Assembly (NCBI RefSeq): GCF_000517545.1
Contig: NZ_BAIV01000030.1
Coordinates: 1-64,000 of the forward strand
Direction: 5' to 3'
DNA length: 64,000 nt
Origin: Bacteroides reticulotermitis JCM 10512
GTDB lineage: Bacteria; Bacteroidota; Bacteroidia; Bacteroidales; Bacteroidaceae
Under the pieces are notes generated by a model. The model had not been told where the DNA came from. It saw only the letters and a list, made by a program, of their open reading frames with translations, and did not search any database. The stretch's first letter is position 1; the number at the start of each line of letters is the position of its first letter. The position numbers and the translations under genes are program-made. This document shows positions 50,081 to 58,233 of the stretch, one piece after another.

Positions 50081-51751
50081 TTATTCGCCACTCGGATTCT
50101 GTTTCAGATTAGGATTGATTGAAGTTGCAGCAAACGGGTATGCGAAATACTCATGTTTACCTTTCACGAAACCTGTCTTACCCTTATTCGGATTTGCCTT
50201 CTCCACATAAATGCGGTGCTTAGGCTCCCCCTTGGTAAAGAAAGCGTCCAGAGTAGATGGAATATCCTTGCCATTATTTACAATGCCATCCGTATCACCC
50301 CAACGTACCATATCGGGGAATCGAACTGCCTCAAGCCACATTTCATAACTCTTTTCGTTTTTCACTTCCTGCAGTGTAAGTTCGTCTGAGACATGCGCAG
50401 AACCTGCCCGTGTCTGTATCTCCTGAAGATACTGCAAACCATCGCTATCATTGGTCTGTGCACAAGCCTCTGCATACATCAAGAGAACTTCGGCATACCG
50501 GAAGATCGTGAGATTTTTGAATCCATACCAACCCTTCTCGTTATCTTCAGGCCATGCAACGAACTTGTTAGCAAAATAACCTGCGAAGCCATAAAGACCT
50601 GTTAAATCCTTAATACCAATCTTATCGGATTTCTCCAGCTCTTCGCGAGTCAAGTTCAGGCCCTTGGTGCCGTTCCATTCCATTTCATAGAGGAATTCGT
50701 CGCTGGTGAGGAATGTTGCTTTACGACGTGTTGAATAACCATCGTTTGCCAACATGCGTTCTGCAAAGTCAGCACGGATCGAGTGACCGCCCCAGCCATC
50801 GGGGCCGATAAATGAAGGCTTGGAAGCCAACTTGTCGGTACGCCAGTTCCAGAACTGAATCCACATCCAGGACGTACGCTGGATTTTGTTGCTCCAGTCA
50901 CCGATTCCTGGATTTTCAAGTGCGTTGGCCTGGAAAATCATCTCCTCACAAAGATCGCCTGACGCGTGGAACAAATTTGCCCAACGTGCAGTAGGAACGA
51001 GTTCGTACTTTTTCGAAGCAATGACCTTCTTCAAATTGGTCTTCGCTCCGGGGTAGTCACCTTTGAATAGGCGAGCCTTACCGGCTACAGTAAGGGCGAA
51101 ACCCTTCGTTACCTTTGAGGCACCAACTTTGTCTGATGGATTTTCACGTTCATCAAGGTCATTAGCAGCCTCCTCTGCTTCTTTGGCACACCACTCCAGC
51201 AGACCGTTGTGTCCGCCTTCGACCGCATTGTTAGCCGGTTTATCACTTGGTTTAAGAATATGATCAACCAATGGTGGACAGCCCCAACCAATAGCAAGCA
51301 TCAGATGTGACCACGCACGCAGCGAACGAGCTTCGGCGCAAACTCGTTTCTTAACAGGTGTAGTGGGGCTTATATTATCCAGTACAAGGTTGGAATCGTA
51401 AATCACCCCATAGAGTCCCCAGTATGTATTCCTGATTACCTCATTTTGTGAGTCATAGCGGAATTCGTTAATCTGTGCACCGAAGTCATTGTCACCGTAC
51501 ATATTACCTGCTGCCAACATATCATCGCCAGCTTCGTCAAAGAGTACCGGAAGGGCTACATATACACCTTCATTACCAGCTATATTCAAACAGAATGACT
51601 GATAGAGATTGTTGAGTGCATTCTGTGCATCATCATCAGTCTTATAAAAACTATCGAACGAGATGACACCCTTCTGTTCAATATCGAGGCGATCTTCGCA
51701 AGCACTGAAAAGGAATGCAACTCCTAAAAGGGAATATATTATTTTTTTCAT
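50081..51751 (-). CDS. SusD/RagB-family glycan-binding lipoprotein of the PUL
   Basis: 556 residues, intact. Lipobox at FLFSAC then EDRLDIEQKG, the standard SusD opening, followed by the TPR-like helices (LNNLYQSF; ARSLRAWSHLMLAIGWGCPPLV) and the C-terminal YEMWLEAVRFPDMVRWG motif. It caps the SusC channel on the cell surface and binds the oligosaccharide. The gene lies 30 nt after SusC. A 183-nt gap follows with no SusE-like surface binding protein. Confidence 0.95.
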   Translation of the reverse strand: MKKIIYSLLGVAFLFSACEDRLDIEQKGVISFDSFYKTDDDAQNALNNLYQSFCLNIAGNEGVYVALPVLFDEAGDDMLAAGNMYGDNDFGAQINEFRYDSQNEVIRNTYWGLYGVIYDSNLVLDNISPTTPVKKRVCAEARSLRAWSHLMLAIGWGCPPLVDHILKPSDKPANNAVEGGHNGLLEWCAKEAEEAANDLDERENPSDKVGASKVTKGFALTVAGKARLFKGDYPGAKTNLKKVIASKKYELVPTARWANLFHASGDLCEEMIFQANALENPGIGDWSNKIQRTSWMWIQFWNWRTDKLASKPSFIGPDGWGGHSIRADFAERMLANDGYSTRRKATFLTSDEFLYEMEWNGTKGLNLTREELEKSDKIGIKDLTGLYGFAGYFANKFVAWPEDNEKGWYGFKNLTIFRYAEVLLMYAEACAQTNDSDGLQYLQEIQTRAGSAHVSDELTLQEVKNEKSYEMWLEAVRFPDMVRWGDTDGIVNNGKDIPSTLDAFFTKGEPKHRIYVEKANPNKGKTGFVKGKHEYFAYPFAATSINPNLKQNPSGE

Positions 51752-51781
51752 AATGAATTACTTTTTTTAGTTTTCAAGGAA

Positions 51782-54700
51782 TTAGAATGCAAAGCTTGCA
51801 CCGAATGTACACTTCTTCATGGTTGGGTATGTACCGATATCATATCCTCCACCACCATTTCTGGAAGTTGTTGCAGTCTCCGGATCCATACCGGGATACT
51901 TGGAGAAAGTAAAGAAGTCATCCAAAGATACGAAGACACGAAGTTCCTTCATAGCCACTTTCTTGGTGAGTGTTTTGGGTAATGTATAGCCTAACTGGAT
52001 CTGTTTGATCTTGAAATAAGAACCATTGAACAGCGAAGCACTTGAGCTCCAGAAGTAACGGTCGTGAGCTACGTCAGCAACTGCCGGCATCGAAGCATTC
52101 TTATTGTTTTCGCTCCAAGCATTGTCCATGAAATACTTCAGTGAGTTACGCATTGGGGTATCTGCCCGATAAAGGATATTGAAAATCTTGTTGCCTGCTA
52201 CACCTGTACCAAATACTGACAAGTCCAAACCTTTATATTCCAAGTTAATAGTCAGGCCGTAGGTAAGCTTTGGAATAGCACTGCCTATATCAGTCATATC
52301 CTGTTCGCTCAATTCTGAAGAGGAGACGATTTTACCCTCATGGTTGCGGAACTGAGCTGCACCGGTTTCCTTATTTACACCTGCATAGTCGTATGCACGG
52401 AAATACCATATTGAGTGTCCTTCTTCAAACGCGCTGTGTACCATATTATTAGTACCATCTACACCACCTGTATTGCTAATGATACGCTTGATGTCGTCGT
52501 ACAGATACGTAACCTTATTCTTCAAGGTAGACAAGTTGCCGGAGATATTATACTTCAAGTCGCCAATATGATCCTTCCAAGAAGCTTCAAGCTCAAAGCC
52601 CTTGTTGTTGATTTTACCGGCGTTGACTATAGTCGAATTTGTATAAACCTCAGGAACCGGGTTGATGGATATGAGAAGGTCCTTCGTGTTCTTGTTATAA
52701 TAGTCGAGACTAAGTGTCAAACGATTGTTTAAGAAACGCATGTCAAGACCGAAATCCAACTGTTCAGATGTCTCCCACTTGAGGTTTGGGTTAGCAAGGC
52801 CGGAAGGATTAGAACCATAGTGCTGAGCAGGGTTATCACCATACTGATACCAAGCGGAATTGTAACTGATTGGCGAAATGTATGGGTAGTTATTGAGCAC
52901 GTTTACATTACCGTTGCGTCCCCAAGAAGCCCGAAACTTCAAGAATGAAAGAATATCGCTGCTGATGTTGTCCTTGATGAACTTTTCATTGCTGATGTTC
53001 CAACCTACGGCAACTGAAGGGAACTTACCCCAACGTTTGTCAGCAGGAAGTTTGGACGTGTCGAATGCGTCGGTACGGTAGTTGAACTGCAAACTGTAAC
53101 GATTGTCGTACGTATAGAGTAAACGGCCAAAGTAGGAAAGGCTTGTAGCAACTCCTGGAAGGTTACCGATGCTTTTTGTAGTAGTCTCGGCCGAGTTTAC
53201 AAAGTTGAGATACTTAAAGTTATCAGCATCACCGGTGAGAATCTTGTTGCCACCTGTACCGGTAGCCGAAGCTGAGACATTGTCCGAGCGATATTCAGTA
53301 TATGACATACCGATCATGGCACCGATATTATGCTTTACGAATAATGTCTTGTTGAAGTTCGCGAAGTTTTCCCACTGATAATATTGGCTGTTGTTGGCTG
53401 CAGCTGAGATCGAATAATCATCAGCTTTCGCCTGGCCATTCATGTAGTAGGGTGCAGCATAGTCATGGCTATTGTTTTGTGCAATACGGTAAGAGAAACG
53501 GGATGTCATCACAATACCATCGATAGGAGTAAAGTCTGCGAAAGCTGTTCCGCGAACGGAGATTCCGGAATTCTTTGCATTGCGGCGGTCGCGCTGAAGT
53601 AGAGGATTACCATTGTCATCCATCTGGAACTTTGAAGTAGCATAGTACTTACCATTCGGAGCGATGAGGATGCTTGCCGGGTTCTTGGCATATTGTTCCT
53701 TCATGCTTGTTGTGAAGTCATCAACACTATCCCAATAGACCGGAGTCAGAGGATCTAGCAAAAGAGTAGGTGCCAGCATAGAACCATAGGCGCTTTGGTG
53801 GGTGATGTCGCGGGTAGCCCACTTCTCGATAGAGGTGTTTGTACCGACTTTGATCCACTTATAGAGTTTATAGTCTGCGTTGAGTTGACCGGTAAGACGG
53901 GTATACGTATCTTTCTTACCGCGTACGATACCATCATTATTAATGTAATTTACAGAAGTAAAGAAATGCCCCCTGTCATTGCCGTCCTGAAATGTGATCG
54001 AGTGCTGAGTCGCCCAGCTGCTACCGAATACTTCGTTCACCCAGTCTGTTTCTTTAGGGTTGTTGTAGTCAACGCCATAGCTCTCGCAGAGTGCCTTCAT
54101 GTCATAACCGGACAATTCTTTATATTTTATCCAATCCTTTGCACCGAAAATCTCAGGCGTCTTGCCAAGGCTCTGGTTGATGGCTTTGAAAGCGTATATT
54201 ATTTTCGGACGGCCGTTCGCACCGTTTCCGGTCTTTGTGGTAATGAGAACAACGCCATTACCTGCCTGAGCACCATAGATTGCAGCTGAAGCCGCATCTT
54301 TGAGAACTTCCATCGATTCAATCATTGACGGGTCAAGATATTGGATATTGTCAACTTGCAAACCGTCGACAATCAATAGAGGACCCAGTCTGTCTGAATT
54401 TGATGAATAACCACGGATGCGGATTGAAGCGCTTGAACCGGGAGCACCGGATGTGTTCAAGATTTGAATACCGGCAGCCTTACCCTGTAGCGCGGCGGCA
54501 GCATCTACTGTTGAAAGGTTCTTGATGTCGTCTCCGCTGACCGAAGCAATAGCACCTGTAAGGTCGCTTTTCTTCTGAACGCCATAACCTACAACCACCA
54601 CTTCGTTCAGTTGCTTGGTGTCTTCCACCAGCGCCACGGTGATATCCTGGCGATTACCTACCGCTACTTCCTGTGTCAAGAAGCCTACACAGGAAAACTT

Positions 54701-54904
54701 GAGCGTGGCTTTAGGTCCGACCGAAAGCCTAAACTTCCCCTCCAAGTCAGTGATTATACCATTTGCCGTTCCTTTCTCTAAAACAGATACGCCAATCATT
54801 GGCTCTTTATTTGCATCGGTTACTATACCGGAGACGGTACGTTTCTGGGCCGACACCCAAATGCACACGAAGAGCATTGTTAGGATACAAATTACTTTTC
54901 TCAT
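51782..54904 (-). CDS. SusC/RagA TonB-dependent receptor of the PUL
   Basis: 1040 residues, intact. Signal peptide, carboxypeptidase-regulatory-like domain (about 24-100), TonB box and plug with SIRIRGYSSNSD and SMEVLKDAASAAIYGAQAGNGVVLITTK, and a barrel ending GASFAF. It imports oligosaccharides with TonB energy. Unlike the SusC at 19641 it has no STN domain, which fits control by an HTCS instead of FecR. First gene of the 13-kb minus-strand operon. Confidence 0.96.
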   Translation of the reverse strand: MRKVICILTMLFVCIWVSAQKRTVSGIVTDANKEPMIGVSVLEKGTANGIITDLEGKFRLSVGPKATLKFSCVGFLTQEVAVGNRQDITVALVEDTKQLNEVVVVGYGVQKKSDLTGAIASVSGDDIKNLSTVDAAAALQGKAAGIQILNTSGAPGSSASIRIRGYSSNSDRLGPLLIVDGLQVDNIQYLDPSMIESMEVLKDAASAAIYGAQAGNGVVLITTKTGNGANGRPKIIYAFKAINQSLGKTPEIFGAKDWIKYKELSGYDMKALCESYGVDYNNPKETDWVNEVFGSSWATQHSITFQDGNDRGHFFTSVNYINNDGIVRGKKDTYTRLTGQLNADYKLYKWIKVGTNTSIEKWATRDITHQSAYGSMLAPTLLLDPLTPVYWDSVDDFTTSMKEQYAKNPASILIAPNGKYYATSKFQMDDNGNPLLQRDRRNAKNSGISVRGTAFADFTPIDGIVMTSRFSYRIAQNNSHDYAAPYYMNGQAKADDYSISAAANNSQYYQWENFANFNKTLFVKHNIGAMIGMSYTEYRSDNVSASATGTGGNKILTGDADNFKYLNFVNSAETTTKSIGNLPGVATSLSYFGRLLYTYDNRYSLQFNYRTDAFDTSKLPADKRWGKFPSVAVGWNISNEKFIKDNISSDILSFLKFRASWGRNGNVNVLNNYPYISPISYNSAWYQYGDNPAQHYGSNPSGLANPNLKWETSEQLDFGLDMRFLNNRLTLSLDYYNKNTKDLLISINPVPEVYTNSTIVNAGKINNKGFELEASWKDHIGDLKYNISGNLSTLKNKVTYLYDDIKRIISNTGGVDGTNNMVHSAFEEGHSIWYFRAYDYAGVNKETGAAQFRNHEGKIVSSSELSEQDMTDIGSAIPKLTYGLTINLEYKGLDLSVFGTGVAGNKIFNILYRADTPMRNSLKYFMDNAWSENNKNASMPAVADVAHDRYFWSSSASLFNGSYFKIKQIQLGYTLPKTLTKKVAMKELRVFVSLDDFFTFSKYPGMDPETATTSRNGGGGYDIGTYPTMKKCTFGASFAF

Positions 54905-54933
54905 TGTGTTATTAGATTTAAAATTATCACTGG

Positions 54934-54941
54934 CAAATGTA
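54934..54941 (-). promoter_or_regulatory. -7 box of the PUL SusC operon
   Basis: TACATTTG on the minus strand matches TAnnTTTG, 29 nt before the start codon. No -33 TTG is present, as expected for an activator-dependent promoter. Confidence 0.6.
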
Positions 54942-54971
54942 ACGGCTGGGGGTGTAGGCGTGGTTTAAAAA

Positions 54972-55027
54972 TAGATATTTGTTTTCCATTATTAGATACG
55001 GATAAAGAAATATCTAATAATGGAAAA
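54972..55027 (-). promoter_or_regulatory. Candidate HTCS operator of the SusC operon with 17-bp inverted repeat
   Basis: On the minus strand TATCTA occurs at 54998-54993 and 54977-54972, 21 bp apart, and the proximal copy ends exactly 30 nt before the -7 box. The distal copy is part of a perfect 17-bp inverted repeat (arms 54982-54998 and 55011-55027, TTTTCCATTATTAGATA), with a 12-nt centre. Confidence 0.7.
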
Positions 55028-55077
55028 GAATACCTGAAATTGTAAATCTCTGTTATTGCGAGGTAGATAAAGGAATT

Positions 55078-55275
55078 ACTTGATGCGGGCTACAAAATCA
55101 TGCCCACTGTGACGAGTATATAACGGAAGTAGTCCAACCCTTCGGACGTTCTTGGGCTGATTCATTCGGGTGTGCATCACGCTGGAAAGCTCGTTTAGCA
55201 CGGCCTAAGCGTTGGAGTTGCTCACGGTGCAAATCTTCACCAGAACCTTGCCAATGGTTTCAATTCTAACAGTTG
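55078..55275 (-). pseudogene. Remnant of an HU-like DNA-binding protein
   Basis: The minus strand reads IETIGKVLVKICTVSNSNA, stop, AVLNELSSVMHTRMNQPKNV, then LLPLYTRHSGHDFVARIK and stop. The spacing of helix, strand and basic residues matches Bacteroidetes HU-like proteins (..STVS..DV.AVL..L..V....L.N...V.L..LG.F). With no start codon and an internal stop it is a broken copy. It sits at the right edge of the PUL. Confidence 0.45.
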
Positions 55276-55318
55276 CGGGATGACCAGCGTCGCAGCGGTA
55301 ATTAGGCCTAACGAAAAT

Positions 55319-55353
55319 GCGTCATTATAAGCCTATTGGGCTCATAATGACGC
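55319..55353. terminator. Inverted repeat after the SulP gene
   Basis: GCGTCATTATAAGCC and GGCTCATAATGACGC form a 15-bp stem with one mismatch and a 5-nt loop, 44 nt past the SulP stop codon. The T-run is weak. Confidence 0.65.
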
Positions 55354-55397
55354 AAATGTAAGGGTTCTATCTAAGTTGGGAATAGCTCTTCCCGTTC

Positions 55398-57077
55398 TTA
55401 TTCCACGATTTCTTTAGCTCTTTCCAGTGCTACATTGATATTCGGGCAGATATTCTCTTTGCCGATTAACTCGTAGAAGCCCGATTTCTCCAACGCCTCA
55501 TTTACTTGCGGGTTAACGCCCGATAGGATAACGGTTATTTTATCCTTGTGAGACATTTCGCAGAGCGACGTTAGGTTGTGAATACCTGTCGAGTCGATGA
55601 AAGGCACTCTGCGCATGCGGATGATACGCACCTTCGGGTAATCGCCGAGTTGCGCCATCGTCTCCTCAAACTTCGTAGCCACACCGAAGAAGTACGGGCC
55701 ACTGATCTCGTATACTTCCACGTCCTTGGGAATCACCAGATTTTCTTCGGGAAGCGATGAGTCTTGTTCCTCATGCAAATTGATCTCGTCCGTGATAACC
55801 GATATCTTGGTTGTCTCCATCACGCGCTTCATAAATAGAATACAGGCGATGACCAACCCGATCTCGATAGCTACCGTCAGGTCGAAGATGACAGTCAGTA
55901 TAAATGTGATCAGCAACACGGTTACGTCTGCTCTCGGATTTTTCAGCAAAGCCTTAAACACGCGCCAGCCGCTCATGTTGTACGAAACAATCACCAGTAC
56001 CCCCGCCAGACACGCCATGGGGATGTATTGGGCGAGCGGCATCAGGAAGAGCAGGATTAAAAGCAGCACAACCGCATGGATAATACCTGCCACCGGCGTT
56101 TTACCTCCGTTGTTGATATTCGTCATGGTACGTGCGATGGCTCCCGTAGCCGGAATACCACCGAACAACGGCGTGATGATATTAGCAGCACCCTGTGCGA
56201 TCAATTCTGTGTTCGAATCGTGGCGGTCGCCTATCACACCATCGGCTACGGTGGCCGACAACAACGATTCGATAGCTCCTAAAACGGCAATGGTGATTGC
56301 CACTGGAAAGAGGTCGTTGATGGCCGCCCAGTTGAGTGGTGGAACCACTGCTTCCGGTAGTTCGGCGTTGATGGTGAATCGGTCGCCGATTGTGGGAATG
56401 CAGTCTATTCCGCCATAAAGCTTCATGAAGTACACGATAACCGTCACCAAAACAATGGCGATCAACGAACCGGGAATTTTTTTAGAGAACTTAGGCGTAA
56501 TGACAATAATGAATACACTCACAATGCTCACGGCTGTATTCCACCAGTTGATGGTGCCGAAGTGTTCGAAATACATTAGCCATTTGCCGATGAAGTCGCC
56601 AGGCAGTTTCGCCCCTCCGAAAGTCAGCCCGAATATGTCGGCTATCTGCGTTGTGAAAATCGTTACGGCGATACCGCTGGTAAAGCCTACGATGATGGGA
56701 TACGGAATAAATTTGATAACAGCCCCCAGCTTGAATACACCTAGCAACACCAGGAGTACGCCCGCAATAAGCGTGGCCACAATCAGCCCGGCTTCGCCAT
56801 ATTGCTGCACGATGCCATAAATAATAACGATAAACGCTCCGGTCGGTCCGCCGATCTGGACTTTACTTCCCCCCATCAGGGAGATGATAAATCCGGCGAT
56901 TATGGCGGTAATAATACCTTTTTCAGGTGCGACGCCTGAAGCGATACCAAATGCGATGGCCAATGGAAGTGCTACAATACCGACGATAATACCTGCCATC
57001 AGGTCGGACATGAATGTTTCTTTCGAGTAGTTTTTTAGGGAAGAAACCAGTTTGGGCCTAAAATCAAATAGCTTCAT
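55398..57077 (-). CDS. SulP-family anion transporter with STAS domain
   Basis: 559-residue inner-membrane transporter. About 10-12 hydrophobic segments with the family signature AGIIVGIVALPLAIAFGIASGV near the N-terminus, and a cytosolic STAS domain at the C-terminus (about 440-555) with RRVPFIDSTGIHNL. SulP proteins move sulfate, bicarbonate or related anions; the substrate here is not determined. It stands alone with its own promoter and terminator. Confidence 0.94.
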   Translation of the reverse strand: MKLFDFRPKLVSSLKNYSKETFMSDLMAGIIVGIVALPLAIAFGIASGVAPEKGIITAIIAGFIISLMGGSKVQIGGPTGAFIVIIYGIVQQYGEAGLIVATLIAGVLLVLLGVFKLGAVIKFIPYPIIVGFTSGIAVTIFTTQIADIFGLTFGGAKLPGDFIGKWLMYFEHFGTINWWNTAVSIVSVFIIVITPKFSKKIPGSLIAIVLVTVIVYFMKLYGGIDCIPTIGDRFTINAELPEAVVPPLNWAAINDLFPVAITIAVLGAIESLLSATVADGVIGDRHDSNTELIAQGAANIITPLFGGIPATGAIARTMTNINNGGKTPVAGIIHAVVLLLILLFLMPLAQYIPMACLAGVLVIVSYNMSGWRVFKALLKNPRADVTVLLITFILTVIFDLTVAIEIGLVIACILFMKRVMETTKISVITDEINLHEEQDSSLPEENLVIPKDVEVYEISGPYFFGVATKFEETMAQLGDYPKVRIIRMRRVPFIDSTGIHNLTSLCEMSHKDKITVILSGVNPQVNEALEKSGFYELIGKENICPNINVALERAKEIVE

Positions 57078-57130
57078 AATAAATACGAGGTGTTATATCT
57101 CTATCCTGTTTCTTTGTTAGATAGGGGTTA

Positions 57131-57138
57131 CAAAATTA
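57131..57138 (-). promoter_or_regulatory. -7 box of the SulP gene
   Basis: TAATTTTG on the minus strand, 53 nt before the start, matches TAnnTTTG. Confidence 0.45.
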
Positions 57139-57192
57139 CATAAAATAATCGGTATAAACATGTTTTTAAACACCTTATTTGTCCGCCGGTTG

Positions 57193-57208
57193 TTTTGTGG
57201 CGACAAAA
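57193..57208. promoter_or_regulatory. Small palindrome upstream of the rubrerythrin promoter
   Basis: TTTTGTGGCGACAAAA has 6-bp arms and a 4-nt centre and lies 24 nt before the -33 element, a position where a regulator could act. Weak evidence. Confidence 0.3.
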
Positions 57209-57231
57209 TAGCGCTTTGTTTTAAGTCGGAA

Positions 57232-57263
57232 TTGTTTTTTTATGAACAAAATTCGTATATTTG
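57232..57263 (+). promoter_or_regulatory. Promoter of the rubrerythrin gene
   Basis: A -33 TTG at 57232-57234, 21 nt spacer and -7 box TATATTTG at 57256-57263, the best full Bacteroides-type promoter in the window. Confidence 0.65.
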
Positions 57264-57333
57264 TGTTCAAGACAGTACTACACTTACACACTATCATCAG
57301 AGTGATCAACTATTTTAAAAATATAATAGAATT

Positions 57334-57911
57334 ATGACTAAGAGTATTAAAGGAACTCAGACAGAGAAGAATCTGCTGACTTCATTCGCTGGAGAATCAC
57401 AAGCAAGAATGCGCTACACTTACTTCGCAAGCGCAGCCAAAAAAGAAGGTTACGAACAAATTTCGCTATCTTTACCGAGACCGCCGATCAGGAGAAAGAG
57501 CACGCCAAACGCATGTTTAAGTTTCTCGAAGGAGGCATGGTAGAAATAACCGCCAGCTATCCCGCCGGCGTAATCGGAACTACACTTGAGAACCTGCGCG
57601 AAGCTGCTGCCGGTGAGCATGAAGAATGGTCCAAAGACTATCCTCACTTTGCTGATGTAGCTGAGAAAGAAGGTTTCCCGATGATTGCCGCTATGTATCG
57701 CAATATTTCGATTGCCGAAAAAGGACATGAAGAAAGATATTTGGCATTTATCAATAATATCGAGAAAATGTCCGTGTTTGCCAAAGAAGGTGAAGTGGTA
57801 TGGCAATGTCGTAACTGTGGGTATATTGAAATAGGTAAGGAAGCTCCCGAAGTATGTCCGGCCTGTTTGCACCCGCAAGCCTATTTTGAAGTAAAGAAAG
57901 AAAACTTCTAA
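57334..57911 (+). CDS. Rubrerythrin (frameshifted once)
   Basis: About 192 residues when repaired. A ferritin-like four-helix domain with FAGESQARMRYTYFA (diiron Glu) and EHAKRMFKFLEGG (ExxH), then a C-terminal rubredoxin domain with CRNCGY and CPACLHPQAYF holding an FeS4 centre. It reduces hydrogen peroxide in anaerobes using electrons from NADH-linked donors. The break at 57465 is repaired by one G (TCGGCT for TCGCT), giving EQISAIFTETADQEKEHA. Confidence 0.94.
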
Positions 57912-57934
57912 AATTGTAAATATAGCAAGTAAAA

Positions 57935-57969
57935 GGGAGCTGTTTGGCAACGAACAGCCCCCTTTTTTT
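57935..57969 (+). terminator. Rho-independent terminator of the rubrerythrin gene
   Basis: GGGAGCTGTT pairs with AACAGCCCCC across a short loop, followed by seven T residues. Confidence 0.85.
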
Positions 57970-58062
57970 ATTTCCCTCGTTTTATGTCCTTTTGGGGTAT
58001 GCGAAAGTGATTCGGATTACCCGCTGTTTGGATCGGCTTTCTTACTACTTTTACTTCGTATA

Positions 58063-58150
58063 ACTATAGTCATACGCAAGGGACACTATAGTTATTCTTT
58101 CGTATGACTATAGTTATACGAAAGGGAGACCCTAGTTAAACGAAATAAAG
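58063..58150. repeat. Four tandem repeats with an exact 22-bp period
   Basis: Repeat starts at 58063, 58085, 58107 and 58129. Units read ACTATAGTCATACGCAAGGG, ACTATAGTTATTCTTTCG, ACTATAGTTATACGAAAGGG and ACCCTAGTTAAACGAAATAA. In addition CGTATAACTATAGTCATACG (58057-58076) and CGTATGACTATAGTTATACG (58101-58120) are exact reverse complements of each other, so the array also contains near-palindromes. It fills the space between convergent rubrerythrin and nadB genes. Confidence 0.8.
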
Positions 58151-58233
58151 ATAGCCTGCGAACTACATTCCGATCGTATGCAAAGAATCTAAATGCACCC
58201 GCAAAGCCACAAACCGCCCGGCGGTTGGTCGGA

